Assembly: GCA_038496675.1 (NCBI GenBank)
Contig: CM076661.1
Span: 9,770,209 to 9,834,208, forward strand
From: Rachycentron canadum
Taxonomy: Eukaryota > Chordata > Actinopteri > Carangiformes > Rachycentridae
Length of the DNA stretch: 64,000 bases
Direction of reading: 5' to 3'
The notes under the pieces were generated by a model. That model did not search any database and was not told where the DNA came from. It saw only the letters and a list, made by a program, of their open reading frames with translations. The stretch's first letter is position 1, and the number at the start of each line of letters is the position of its first letter. The translations under genes and the position numbers were made by a program. Positions 50,505-63,175 of this stretch are shown here, piece after piece.

Positions 50505-52751
50505 GATGACTCACTGATGACCTTAGTAGATACAAATTTATACACACATTAACATGTGCACAACAAGTTAAAAGTACAGGAAAATAAACATCTACAGTAA
50601 TGAAAAAATGGCATGTATTTAACTTGGACATTTTTGTTTTTACTTTATTTAGGTAGACACGCACACCCCCTCCCAGTGTAGTCATTGCATGAATAAAGGG
50701 AAATGCTAGATAGTATATAGATGTGATCATAGCAACAAGGGGAGTCCAGCAGCAGGAATTCTTTTTTTCTGCTTTCACCTCCCCTGTTTCTGGAAATTAT
50801 ACCTGTTAGTGTGTCCACAAACTTTTAAACTGGTTAGTATTTATATTCCACCTATGTGATGTGTCCTACTCCCCTATTTTTTCTCTGCTGCTCTCATAGT
50901 AGTGGAGTGGGTAGAGGGGGAGTGAATCGTGGAAATTCATTATTTGAACAGCAGATAAAGTTACTATGTGTTCAGGATACTTCTGCCCACAACTGAGCTT
51001 GTCTTACTCTGTAGTTTGATAATTGTTGTTTAAACTCAGAGTGAGCTACAGCGTGTCTAGATCCAGTTTGCTCTCAAGGAGGATACAGAGTGGAATCATT
51101 TCATTGTGAGGTAAGCAGGGAGATGATGTAGGATCAGTTTGAAAAGGGGGAATGAAATGATGAAGTAAAGGAAGAAAAACTTCCTATCCCTGATCTGCCC
51201 ACAGCTAAAAGGAGAGGAATGTGTAATGGTGATTATTAGACTGGGGAATATTTCCCCCCTCTCACATTTCCATCTGATTTCCCCGATTCCCCACATTGAA
51301 AAATGTGTGTGTGTGTTACTGATGCAATTCTAGGTTCTCCCAAGAAAACAGGATGATGGCCCAAGTCTCTGTTTTGTGTTCTTGGCATAAACTCACCTGC
51401 CATGGAAGATTTGTCATCGTTCATACTATTTCCCCATCTTTTCCCACACTTATCTTGTCATTTTGGGACACCTGCCATCTACTTGCCTTCTTCTCAGTTT
51501 TCACTTACATTTAAAACCGAGACTCCCACCATATCCCTAGGCTGAGGTCACACTTGCTAGATGGGCCTTTCTCTGTCTCACCTACGACTTCCCTGCTCTG
51601 GTTTAACCAGTAGATAATTAGATTGTCCTGGTGCCTGGATGCAGTGCAGCATGTCAACTCTACCAAAATAACTTGCCTTGCCAGCACGCTTCAACTCTAA
51701 TTCCCTTAAGTGTGTCCCTTTTCTGGCCTGTGTGTACTTGCCTATATGCGCCACATCTGTCTGTAAATGTGTTTGTGTCTCCATCATCCTGTCTGCCTGT
51801 GTGTCTGTCTGCCCACCCCCTCACCGTTCTTCAAAGTCAGCCATTTCCTGATGTCGTCAGTGGTGCAGAGCACTGTGAAGCGTCACCGTGGTGACTGCGT
51901 CTTGACTGACAGCTGAGTCGCTGGCTATCTGATAACTTCAACCTTCAATTAAATGCTATCGGTGGCTCCACTTTTTTTCTGAGCACACCCTCACACACAC
52001 ATTGATAGGCAGCTGACAGAGAGCTCAGCATGTCATTTCCGTTGACCTTCAGGCATCTGATAGGATGTGTGACATGTCTTTTAAGTGTGTCTCTGTCTCC
52101 ACTTTATTCCCTGCGTATTTGTATTTGCCAACTGTTAAATGCCCAGGTGTGCATGCACACACAGACGCCACCTTTGCTTTGCTGACTCTGTGAAATGCGA
52201 CCCTCAGTTTGATGCAAGCCGTTGAGCAACTGGCAAAACAAGACTGTCTGCACTCTTCTTGCCAGCTTGAAGAGCGTGAAGAGAAGAGAATGATGACTTG
52301 TATTGATAGGACTGTAAAAAACTATGGGCTGTTGGTGTTGCTGTGGCATTGGTGTTTGTCTCTTGTTTAGGGGGTAGTCATGGTGCTTTAGGTTGTTTAC
52401 CTTAGTAATAGACTCCTCAGAGGAACAGCTGTTTGATCCCCCTGCAAGTCAAATTTTTTGGTTATTAGTCTGTATTTTGAAGGGAAATGAATACAGCTGA
52501 AGACTGCAAATTGCTTTTCGTCTGGGGGGGAAAAAGCCAAGAAATGGTTGATCAATACTTTTTCTGTGCGCTCCATTGACAGACAGGAGATCGTTTTTTT
52601 GTTGTCATCAGTGTATTGTAGTTACAAGAAAAGTCTGCACCAACTTTTTTTTTTTTTACTTTATATGGTGTCTTTAAATTTAAAAATCTTAAAACGTAAA
52701 GTGCATATACAGATGATAAAAATATATGCTATTAATATATATGTTATTAAA

Positions 52752-52770
52752 ACTAATATGAAACATTAAC
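52752..52770 (+). promoter_or_regulatory. Quaking response element match, mid intron 2
   Basis: ACTAAT, nine-base spacer, TAAC. It is far from any exon (4.3 kb) and lies in AT-rich sequence, so chance is the likeliest explanation. Confidence 0.15.
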
Positions 52771-52824
52771 GATTTACCCACTGTTTCTAACTGTCTGTTA
52801 CCCCACTGTGCTTAAGTTACAGCT

Positions 52825-52912
52825 TTGTAGGGACCAAAATGCTGGATCTCATTTTAAATGTTTTAAGGGCCAAGACTTGGTTTTAGGGTTAGGAAATCAG
52901 TTAGTAAAACAA

Positions 52913-52914
<2 letters not shown>
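52825..52914. repeat. Possible fish repeat remnant beside (TG)n
   Basis: GTAGGGACCAAAATG and GGTTTTAGGGTTAGG, directly followed by a TG microsatellite, recall a widespread teleost repeat with GGGACCAAAATGTCC and GGTTAGGGTTAGG blocks that ends in (TG)n. The resemblance is from memory and the copy is degraded. Confidence 0.4.
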
Positions 52915-52967
<53 letters not shown>

Positions 52968-52998
52968 TGCGCGTGCGTGCGTGCGTGTGTGTGTGTGT
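52915..52998 (+). repeat. (TG)n tract with embedded CG-TG block
   Basis: About 42 units. The middle part (about 52963-52987) alternates CG and TG (GTGCGCGTGCGCGTGCGTGC), a strictly alternating purine-pyrimidine stretch prone to Z-DNA. The sense RNA of qki intron 2 carries it as (UG)n. Confidence 0.97.
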
Positions 52999-55559
52999 TC
53001 TTGTCAGGTTTTAGAGAGAGAGAGTGGAGTGCTTTATTGCCTCATGATGCTTCACTTCCACTACAAGGTAGAAAGATTTCAAGTACCAAAGAAAGGGCTC
53101 TGGTGATTTGAACAGACAACTTGTCCTGGACCTTTCTTTTTCACTGCAGTAAAATTGCCTGGCCAAACCAGCCAGTTCCCTGCACAGGGAAAGTCATTAA
53201 GCTTGTTCCCATGAGGGTGTCATCACTTATCATGCCAACTCCTGATATCCTTCTGACCCCCTTAAGTCATTACCAGTCCTGGAAATGTACCGCCCCACAC
53301 CTCACCTCACCTCACTGACAGAGCAGCAGAGTGGAGGATTTTGATATCTCTAGCTAGCCAGCCATGCGTGATGATGATAATTTGATGAACGGATGGTTTT
53401 CTAGTTAGCTATTTGATGAGGAGGGTAATTACAATGATAATTTAAACAGAGGACTATTTGTTGTAGTCAGTTAACATGACAAAGGGCAACACTGTAAGCT
53501 GTTATGTGTATTTATAACTGTATTAATGCGAGTTGTTGCTTGCATATTAGCAAATTGTGCTTGTGCTGTATACTGTAAGAGCATGGTGTCTTGTGATACT
53601 TTGGCCTCTCTGTCCCAGAAGTCATTAAACTGAGAGGCACAGAGAAGTGAAAACAGAGAATGAAGGACAAAGGAAGTAGGTTCACCACATAGGGATCAAA
53701 GGCTACACCAGGGAAGTAGTGTCAGCTTATACAGAATCTGTGTCCATAAACTAGATTCCTGTGATACATGATTTTTGAGACCACTTTCAACAATTTTTTT
53801 TTTCTGTATCAATGCTAATATTCTCCTTTTATTTTAACATAAATTCTGACCAGCTCTTGTCAGTGATCTCCCCTGCTAGGTTATTAGGTTATTAAAAAAT
53901 ATTTGGCAAATACACAGATGCAGGTTGTACTTAGTACCATCAAAGACATTGCTCAGATTCAATGTACTGTGTGGAAATTGATGCCAAAACAGACCTTTTT
54001 TCATTCGGAAGCACTTGCTCATCAAACTGACAATTTATTGTAAATAACAAGAACCCGGCTGTGAGAACTAATTTCCCAGCATAAACACTTGAGCTTTGCT
54101 ACACAGTTTCAAACATGCATAAATACTGGATCGTAGCCTACTCAACAATACCAAGGTTCAGGATTTAAGATTATATATGAATCTGTCTTTCCCCTAAAAC
54201 AACACAAGACTACAACTAGATTCTATACTGCCCTATAGCCCTGTATGAATTTGATTGGATGTTACTAGTCAGCTGGTAGTCAGTCAGCTGATGTATGGTT
54301 CAAGGACGATGATGTTTGAATAAAATAGCTGATGACTGATCAGATGATGCAAGTGCTGCCTGAACTAACACAATGCTCTATTAAAAGGATCGAGTATTGG
54401 CCAGATGTGACTAATCTAAATTAGATACTGTTTTCCTCCCTCTCTTTACGATAGGCTTGTGGATAAGGTAGCAGAGCATGGCTAACACAGCTTTGTCAAA
54501 GGGCAGTCTTCTATTGACTTATGATGATTAACTAATGCTTAAGTGAACACAGAGGGGTAGGCTGAATGTTATTTAGCATCTTCCAAGTCATTTTTTTTTC
54601 TTTCTATAGTTTGCTTATCTAGAAGTTCACAAACTTTGCCCTGTGCTTCCTTCAATCACATCTTCCAAACTTCCAGCCAACATCAATCTTTACGCTTTCC
54701 ACCTCATCGTCTTCACTTCTCTATATTTCCACCCTGCCTGCAACCCCAAAATAAACCCAAACAGAATTATCAAAGGAGCCATGGATTAGGCACTAAATGC
54801 TGGATGTGCTGAATAGAGAGCTTTGAAGTCTATAGGGCTTTCAGGCGAAGATGTCATCATTGGAATCTAAGTCTAATTTTCACTCCATCATCCCAGCCTC
54901 ACCACCTCTGTCCCTCCCGTAGATCAAACATACAAACTGCTGTAGGTTATGCACTTGTCTGCTCCTCATCCCCACATTCCCTTCATTCGGCCCTTTGACA
55001 GTTTGGAAAAGATAGGGGATCAAGCCACAAAATGAAGGTAAGTAAGATGGATTAATTGAATGGTCGAACATTTCCACCCAAAGATGAATGAGTGATGAAA
55101 GGCAAGCAGCCAGCTGGTGGTTAGGGAGGTTGTGTGTAGTCAGAAAGAAACATTGATTTTTTTTTTTTTTGTGCAGAAGAGGAAATGCAAGGTCCCGTGT
55201 ACAAAGTCATAGAGGAAAAGGAAGCCTGCTCAGCTTCCAGATCTTATGAATGGATGCAGAGGGGAGGGGTTGAGGAAGGAGAGAGGAGGCGTTTTTGGCA
55301 CCCAAGAGTAGTGTTCAACTCTGTGCCCTCTCTGAAGCCTCCAAATACTGTAACTTGAAATGCAGTGAGACAGAGGGTATCTTAGGTGTAACAAAAAGTT
55401 ATTCTGTGATAAATGTTTAGCCATTACTTTGGTATGTGCTGTTTCACAATCGTACATTCAGGGAGGGTTAGAATCAAATGAGATCAGGAGTGTAAATATG
55501 GGTAAAGACTGAGAGCTGGAGAGAGATGGCCGTGCCTGGTGTAACCACAGATTCCACCT

Positions 55560-56045
55560 TGTTTTGATACATTGCACTGAATGAACTGTTCCTCATTTCC
55601 ATAAGCCCAGCGAGGGCGGCTAATAAGTGATTGGTATTCTCCTCTTGGCCTGGCCTCGCTCTTTGATAAGCCATGCGCGCACACACAGCCAGAGAGCATG
55701 ATCTCATTTCCTGTCTCCCCACCACCACAAACAAACGCCGTCAAAGGCACAATTGTTCTGCTTCTGTGGGCATTGTTGGTGAAACTGCTGTTGTTCACAC
55801 AGAAACAAACCACAATGCATGCGCACACAAACCCATGCGACAATCAGCTCTGGGTGCAGAGGGTGTCTGCAAGAGTTCACCCCATGTATTGTGGTTTCAC
55901 ACACACTAGCGCCCATAAACACACAGTGTCACAGACGTAGATATGCTCACAACAAAACCCGCCTGTGGAGTAGCGATAACTGGGGCTAAACAAAGGCCCT
56001 TTAATGTCAGTGTAAGCCCTTGTCCTGAAGGGGGCTTTACATGTA
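55560..56045. promoter_or_regulatory. Candidate conserved noncoding elements, intron 2
   Basis: Two non-repetitive blocks, about 55590-55690 (GGCGGCTAATAAGTGATTGG, TTGATAAGCC) and about 55965-56045 (GTAGCGATAACTGGGGC, CAAAGGCCCTTTAATGTC), separated by CA-rich DNA. They contain GATA- and homeodomain-type words. The texture is enhancer-like, but conservation was not tested. Confidence 0.25.
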
Positions 56046-56394
56046 AGTGTGTGTGCGGCTGTCTTTCTGCATTTGCACACAAACTATGTTTGTATATACT
56101 GTATGTGTCTCAGTATTTGTGTTTGTTTGAAAAACTCAAAGAAAACTGAGATGAAATTGGACTGAAACAGTGGATTTGGGAGAAGAGTATGTCCACCAAA
56201 GGTCCTGACAATCTACTAATGCTGTAAATGAGCAGGAAAATCATTGGACAATACAACAAAGAGAAAAAGAGACTGCTGAGAATTTCCATGTCAGCAAAAC
56301 GGGTAGTTTACGCATGTACCCTGTTCACCAGGTGGGTGCTGACCATGTTTGATTAAACTGAGCTGTTAGATATACATTTTCAATCAAAAAGTTA

Positions 56395-56432
56395 GACACA
56401 CTTTCCCATTCACTTGAATGGGAAAGTGTGTC
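56395..56432. mobile_element. Near-perfect hairpin, Tc1/mariner-type MITE remnant
   Basis: Two 18-bp arms (56395-56412 and 56415-56432) are perfect inverted complements with a two-base loop. The arm reads GACACACTTTCCCATTCA. The outer flanks (AAAAAGTTA-GACACAC and GTGTGTCCAAACCTC) match the AAGTTTGGACACAC type of terminal repeat I recall from fish Tc1-like elements. This suggests a short nonautonomous copy or the joined ends of an internally deleted one. No transposase frame is present. Confidence 0.6.
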
Positions 56433-56689
56433 CAAACCTCTAGATTTTGCATTTGTTCAACCCTAGAATGACTTGTTGTTCTCTGTTACCAGCCATGGGC
56501 AATGAGGCAGTGATGGGAAAATAGAACCATTAATTATAATTATCACAATTTTACTCAGAAACTTTTTTTCCTATGTGTTGATTCATTAAATGTTTAAAGG
56601 CTGTTAAATTTGAGTGTCTCTGTCAGTGGAGATAGCTTCAAGGGCTCCTGGAGGGAGCCAAAAAAGCCATGGTGGTTCCCAAATGTGAC

Positions 56690-56714
56690 TTTTTTTTTTT
56701 TTTTTTTTTTTTTT
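56690..56714 (+). repeat. (T)25 homopolymer
   Basis: Twenty-five T residues in qki intron 2, not adjacent to a splice site. Confidence 0.95.
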
Positions 56715-59700
56715 AAGTCTTAGTCTGGCTTGCAAGTAGAGTTGATGTAACAGCAGGAATATAGAGGATGAAAACTAGCTTTTTTTAGTAGGTGCGGAGG
56801 AGGGTAGATAGTTTAGCAAGAGGAGGTGAAGAGAGGATAGTGTATTTGGCAGTGAGGGCACTGGATCCATCCTACTCCTCTGGCTGTACTGAGTGGAGTT
56901 CCTGGCAGGCTCCATGGCCCTGCACCCTTCTGATAACTCACCCGCTTGGCTCCCTATTGTCTCTGCATTCCAGTGGCTTAAAATGGAGGGCACCTTTTCT
57001 AACAGCATATCAACATCCATGAAAAGAATGTCAAACCCTCAGTACAAAGTAGAAAGCTGGGGAATAAAGAGAGAACTTTATTCCACCACCCTGTTGATGT
57101 TGGCTTCTTTTTTTATTTACAGCATAGTTGCACTTTGAGCTGCAGGCATTTAATAGGATGAGGTTGTGCTGTTTCTTGATCGGGACGTGAGGTGAGATGC
57201 TTGAAGTCTGGTCATTTGGTGTGTGTTAGCTATTAAATTTAAGTGATGTGTGAATAAAACTTGCGGTGACTGCTTGGCCAGACATGGCGCCTGCTCTTTG
57301 CTGTGCTCTCTGCCCACATGTATGTATGTGTGTGTGTGTGCTTCAGTCATTAAGACACATCTGACACTAGTGCACCAGCCTCTATCCAGAAGTGCTTAGT
57401 CCATGAGGGGGGGCATAAAACCTGAGCCACATGTATGTAGCTGCCTGCTCTTACCCATTATCCCCAGGCAGCCTCTCAGATGGAGTTCCATGTTTAGAGT
57501 GGGAAAGCTGTGAGAATATAGCAGCAGTGTTGGCCCCTCTTGTTCACAGAAACTCTTCCCAGTACTGGAAAAACAAGATGTTCGTGACTTTTTCCGCTCT
57601 GCTCTTGTGTCATCATCTCTCTAACCCCATTTCTCTTTATTTCGCTTAGCTTTCTTCCATAAGGCCCCTGCTGGCTGTCAAGTGCAATTGTCATCAGCAT
57701 ATTCATGTCCATAGAGAATACCTTCCACTGTCACAGGGAGAGAAGTATTCGCAACATGGTGAGGGAAGACCAGAGAGTAAAATATTTAATGTTCTTTCTG
57801 TATCATTTTGGGATTTCCAACCAGCAACCAAATCAGATCAGTCAGTCTTTTTGACATCTCACACTTGCTCTGTAATACATCTATTGTATGTATTTAATAT
57901 ATTCATGGTCTGTAGATCTGATGGGATTTGGACTGATTCAAGATATTGTTGCCCCTGTAGCTTATTAGGCTGGTGGGAACTATCACATGCTCCATCTCCA
58001 GAGGAGCCCATATAAATATAGAAACATTTTAAACCTTTTAGGTATAGAAATTTTGTGTGCCAAATGACACCAACTATTTTTTTCAAACATGGCACTGCAG
58101 CTGCCAGCAGGGAAGCTGCTTCCTCTGTGTAATAGTTTCGAGGCTCTGTGTGTGTCTGTGTTATATAGGAGTACCACTGCACCACCACAATGCCCAGAGC
58201 TTGGGGTCCACCCTTGTCTGCAGCAGTACTGTGATGCAGATAGACAGGCCCTCTCCTGTGCTCCTTGAGGCTCTGCGTGTGTGTGTGCGTGTTTGTGTTT
58301 GTGTGACTGCGTACAATTCAGAAGCAGGCCAGCATGCATCGTTGGTGGCTGACCTCCAAGGACAGGTGCCCCTGCATCCTTCAGTAAGCACACACACCCT
58401 CACAAAATACCCTATGCACCCGTTTCCTCGCTTAGAGATAACCAAACAGACAGTTGCCTTGTGACAGAGGAACACACGCATGAAGCTTTTGTAGCTGCAT
58501 GCTGGGATCATCCGCAGGGACTCCAGCATCTCTGCAGCCACAGGGTGTGTCTTTCCTGCCAGAGACAGACAGGCTACCAATGCAGGCAAGCCCAGTGACA
58601 GGGACAAGGAAAACAACAGCCTGGAGTTTTTGACTGTCCTCACTAGTGTTAGTTTATGTTGTTTAGGGGAAATACACCAACATCGCTTTAAATTTGTAAT
58701 CCCCCTATAATTAAATGTGACTTCTCTGATGGCCTTTTGAATTTTGGCATTGGTGCGGTGGAGTGCGTAAGCAGATGTGACTGTGTTTAAGAATTTAATG
58801 CAGGGGTGTCACGGCTCATTGTAACAGCTCAAGAGATGAACAGTTGTGCTTCTCGTTGTCAAGAAAAGCTTTCCACTGTGTCATTTGAATATTTCAGGTT
58901 AGGAAATTTTGCTTGAGTGAAAATGTCTAATTTTAACAGTGTCAAAGATCTCTTACCTATCATGGTCTCCACCAGCCAGTGTGTCTGGTGTTTAAACATT
59001 GGTGGTTCGGTTACCACTTAATGCATCACTATGCTCCCTAGCTCTCCTCCTTTCCTTCTGTTTTTATTTTGGCTGAAAATTATATTGGATTATTTCAACA
59101 CATTCTCCCTTTATCCCGTTGGAAGCCAGTTTCAAGTGGAGAGGATTACGTCGGTAAATACGTTTCCTTTTGGTACAGAGCTCCCAAGCCACTCACCAGT
59201 GAAAAGGGGCCTTGATAAGAAAATTGTGTCATGCAAAATACCTCACGTCACAACCCAACCCCTTCTCCGCTGCATTTTCCCTTTGTTTCCCCCTCTACAA
59301 TTGCCACCCAGATTCATTCCGGGTAGTTAGTTTTCCCTTAGCTCTTTAGGACTATTTTGATACCAGGTAAGGATGATAAAGCAGGGGCAGCCAACCCCAG
59401 TGCAGCACGTGCTTATATATGTGCTAATATCAAGTCAGGCAGAAAAAAACTAATTTGTTGGGAAGCCTGTGTATGATTTGAACACTCTTCCTCTTTGTTA
59501 ATATTTTATAAACTCTAGTTCCTCGTGATGCCATAGTGAGGAGAATAAAAGCAAACAATGTATCTTCGGTTACATCAGATAAATACCAACCAAGTGTATA
59601 GTGCTTCTTAGAATTTCTCCTCAAAACTTGAAACTTGTTTCCTTGAATATAAAATTATATAAAGTACACATAATAGGCTGAATTGTAAACACATTTGTTA

Positions 59701-60580
59701 ACACATGGCTTAATATTATTTTAGTCCTACACATGCTTTAACAACTGCACCATCACTGTTATGCACGTTTTAAATAATAAACTTAATCTCACACGGCTAT
59801 GTGTGCACTGTAGACTGGTAGTAGATACTTGCAGTACGTACGACACATTCAAAGCTTTATTTTAGCTTGTCCGATCTCTAGGTTTTCTACGTGATAGCCA
59901 GAGTCACCTATATCATATATATCATGACAGTCCCATGAACTGACATCAAGCAGCACAGAGTATGATTATTCACATCGCAATAAACTGGAATGTCATGATT
60001 CATGGATGATCTTACAGCCAGCCATTTTCTATTGTTACTATTGTTTTTATGTAGTTATTAATAAAGTAGTAATTTTACACATCTCTGAGCCTTAACTCCA
60101 TCCATTTGCAACAAGTAACCAGTGCATACACATAACAATTAGCACTGATGTGCATGTTTACTGAGAAAAAGTGCAAATGTAAAGATTGATCTTGGTAATT
60201 TAAGAATCAATAATGGAGCGTCAAAATTAAAATTATATTTATTCATTTTATTATTTAGTTTTACTCACCCCACTAGGGGCTAGCCATTGTGTAGTGTGAG
60301 AAAGACATGAAGTGACATGCTTATACATTTGCTGTGATGTGTGTAGTTGTCAGTTTATCACAGAAAGTGGAATCTCTGTGCATGTGTGTATGTCTCTGTG
60401 TGTATGTTTGTAAAGAAAGTACTATCTATGATCCACTTCAACATGGAAATGGACCATTTAAATTCAGCCTTTGTTATTGATGGGACATTTTAATTGCTTA
60501 ATAAGCCATTCTCCACTGTGGTTTGACTCTGCTTTTAGCGAAAGACTCATTGGTTTATTTCTCTCTCTCTGTATCTGCAG

Positions 60581-60697
60581 TATAACTTTGTGGGGAGAAT
60601 CCTTGGCCCTCGGGGACTCACAGCCAAACAGTTGGAAGCAGAGACGGGATGCAAAATCATGGTGCGAGGCAAGAGCTCCATGAGAGACAAAAAGAAG
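60581..60697 (+). CDS. qki: Quaking, coding exon 3 (KH domain core)
   Basis: Thirty-nine codons in phase 0: YNFVGRILGPRGLTAKQLEA, then ETGCKIMVRGKSSMRDKKK. This is the RNA-binding heart of the KH domain, with the G-P-R-G loop (residues 105-108 when counted from the first Met) and the VRGKSSMRDKKK segment of the variable loop. It is nearly identical to mammalian QKI; the Tyr after the exon 2 Asp and the Ser-Ser in place of Gly-Ser are differences I recall. The acceptor follows a strong pyrimidine tract ending CTGCAG; the donor is GTAAGC at 60698. The next exon (EEQNRGKPNW in the family) is not in the window, so the KH domain is incomplete here only because the window ends. Confidence 0.97.
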
Positions 60698-62689
60698 GTA
60701 AGCTCACCAGCATGGCAACGTGCCCAGTGATAATGTGTTTTATCTCTCGATAACAATGTTACCCAGCAGATTCCACTCACACAAATAAAAAGACCTACAT
60801 TTATTTTGCCAGCCCGGCACACATTGGAGCTCACCTCTTTCTCTCTCCACAAGGATCTGTCTTGAAATATTGCACAATAAAGAGAAACTTGGTGGGACTG
60901 CTGTCACGCAGTAACATCCCACTAGCCCTGTAGTAACATGAGGCAGACACACGTTGAGTTGATGCCTGGTGGCTGCATTCTGACATTTGATAGGACTGTT
61001 TGCACAAAGCTGTGCACTGGAAAGTACAGAAGTCAGTAGTAAGCAGACAGCCAAGGCCAGGGAGCTGCCTCTATTTCTGGACCTGCTGAGCTTAGGTTGG
61101 AGACATAAAAGGCTAATGTTGTGTGTCAACATATCCCATGACCCACGGGGTGAACTTGAGCAAAAAACTATTTGCATCATTGTACCTGGAAAATGTGTAT
61201 TTGCACGAAGTTTTGGCCTGAGCCAGCCAGAGCATTTTAAATTCCAGCCTGACTGACCGTGTTGCAAAATAATGTTGATGACAGTCTTTCAGACCATTTT
61301 TGGTTGTCCTGTATTACATCAGAGTCAGGTCAGCATTGCAGCAGTGTCTTTTAGGCCTACAGAGTTGACTCATGGCATATTTCAGTCCACATATTGAATT
61401 TTGATACACAATACGGTTACGGTTAAAGCAGATAATTGAATCATGAAAACCTGAACTTTGAATGCAAGCAACTTGCGTGCTTTCCCAAGGCATTTTAAAG
61501 TGTGTCAGATCAGATTTGTTGATGTTCTTTGAAGTTTCTGTGAGGACAAATTGACAGTTTTTATTTCAAGCATCTGTGCATGTTTTGCCCATGAGCTTCA
61601 GCCATGCTATTATGGCTGCCTTTGGCTGTTTTTCTGTTTATTTTTTATTCATTGAGTGACACCTTTTGCAACTTTTTTTTTTTTAATTTTTCCAAAATAA
61701 TTTTCTCCTTTTGTCTGCACCTCCCAGTTGCCCAAATTTGCCAGGCAGTGGTGCTATATTACAATGCATTATATTACAAGTCAGAAGTTTGAGTGTATTT
61801 CATCCTTCTTGGTATGGGAATCACCTTCCCGACAAACACTCACACACGCAGTCCACAGTGCATCGTAACAGAAACAGGGTTCACACACACAGATGCACAG
61901 AGATTTTCAGCTGAGTCATAATCTTAGAAGCTCCAGTTTGCTGCAGGGCTAACATTTTCTTCCCTCTTCTTTTTTATGGCTCCTCCATTCGTATTTTAAT
62001 GTCTATCTCTTCTCATTTCCCTTGGAGTGTGTTCATTATCACAGAACAAGATGAAGGCATTCTGCTATGGTTCTTTCTTTGGAATTAGATCCAGAAGTAG
62101 TTAAATGGGAGTGAACACACTAAAGCATGTACGAACCCTTACACATACACACAAAGCAGCACACACACACACACACACACTTTTGAGGTTCTTAGCTCAT
62201 TACATGAATCTATGATTACCTTCATAATCTCTTACTATCTTAAAACTTAATGACATGTGCCAGTTTGTTATGCTGTGTGGCGCTGTGACGGGACCTTTGA
62301 AAGGCCCAGCACAATTAGTACACCATCAAAGGCCCAATACAGTTAAACATTTATACAAAAATACAGATGAGCAGGTTGCAGAAGGTACAAAGTTGATGGG
62401 AACATTTTTTAAGCAACCTGTACACATCTATATGATTAAATTGTTGTTTTCTTAATTGCACTCTATTAAAATTACATTTTCTGTCCTTAATACCTTATGG
62501 TCCTCTGGTGTGTGGTTTAGGTATTTACAATAACATTGGGTTAAGCAGGGGAAAAGATGATGGAAAATAACACCCAAGTGTTTGCCAGTATTTACATCCC
62601 TGGCTGTCTACACTGTAAGTAAATCACAAGAATCACTATTGGGTCATGTACCCTAAAAGATTTTGGATGGTCCGGGTGTGTCATAACTG

Positions 62690-62930
62690 TGGCTCAGTCA
62701 CAAACAAAGCCACAGCCACAGCCATAGCCTCCAGTCACTGCATCCTCAACCTCAGTATTTTCAGCTTGATGCCCTGTGGCAGCAGAGGAAGCCGTGGCAG
62801 CAGCTTAGCCAGTGTGTTTATTCAGGATCCATTAGCAGCAGCGTTTTTATGCTCTCAATAATTCAGCCGGTTGCTCCCTCCTGGGCTGCACTGCCTGACG
62901 GGGAGTCGGCTCACTGGAGCTACGCAGTGG
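62690..62930. promoter_or_regulatory. Candidate conserved noncoding element, intron 3
   Basis: A non-repetitive block with CAGGATCCATTAGCAGCAGC, GTTTTTATGCTC (CDX/HOX-like TTTATG) and CAATAATTCAGCCGG. It then becomes GC-balanced (CTGCCTGACGGGGAGTCGG). It ends before a GAGA run at 62931-62945. Regulatory status is inferred. Confidence 0.25.
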
Positions 62931-63080
62931 GAGAGAGAGAGAGAGGAGCGGAGTAAAATAAAGAACAATGGCAGGAGAAGAAAAGCAGATCAAGTAGAAA
63001 ATAAGAAGGAAAGAAGCAGGTGAAGAGAAAAATGTGGTACTTCACGCTTTGATCGTACGAGACAAAGTATAATTCTTATA

Positions 63081-63175
63081 ATTAAGGATGTCCTGATCAC
63101 TTTTTTTTTTTTTTTTTTTTACACCCAGTCCCTTTCAAATTCTTTTAATATTGAGTATCTAATGACTGAGAGATT
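63081..63175. repeat. Possible old repeat remnant around (T)20
   Basis: AAGGATGTCCTGATCAC, a run of 20 T (63101-63120), then AATATTGAGTATCTAATGACTGAG resembles, from memory, a fish repeat with GGATGTCCCGATC and GATATTGAGTATCTG blocks. Only fragments match, so this is weak. Confidence 0.25.

Larger units (their letters stand above)
48489..60580 (+). other. qki: qki intron 2 (12.1 kb)
   Basis: The donor is GTAAGT at 48489; the acceptor has a pyrimidine tract (TTTATTTCTCTCTCTCTGTATC) and CAG ending at 60580. I see no coding exon inside. It holds a Quaking element match at 48570, a CTCF-like site at 50486, a (TG)n tract at 52915 beside a repeat remnant, a Tc1-type hairpin at 56395, a (T)25 run, and regulatory-looking DNA at 55560-56045. 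The remainder is AT-rich without recognisable features. Confidence 0.85.

Noticed and set aside
52752..52770. Using the four Quaking element matches as evidence of enrichment
   Set aside because: About 31 ACTAAY and four to five bipartite matches are expected in 64 kb of one strand with even base composition, and more in AT-rich DNA. The number observed is at the chance level; only position gives one of them interest.
52875..52895. Telomere-like GGTTTTAGGGTTAGG
   Set aside because: Only one to two units, and better explained by the fish repeat remnant with GGTTAGGGTTAGG blocks than by an interstitial telomere.
58801..58830. CAGGGGTGTC resembling a hAT terminal repeat
   Set aside because: No matching inverted end or 8-bp target duplication was found nearby; ten bases are not enough.
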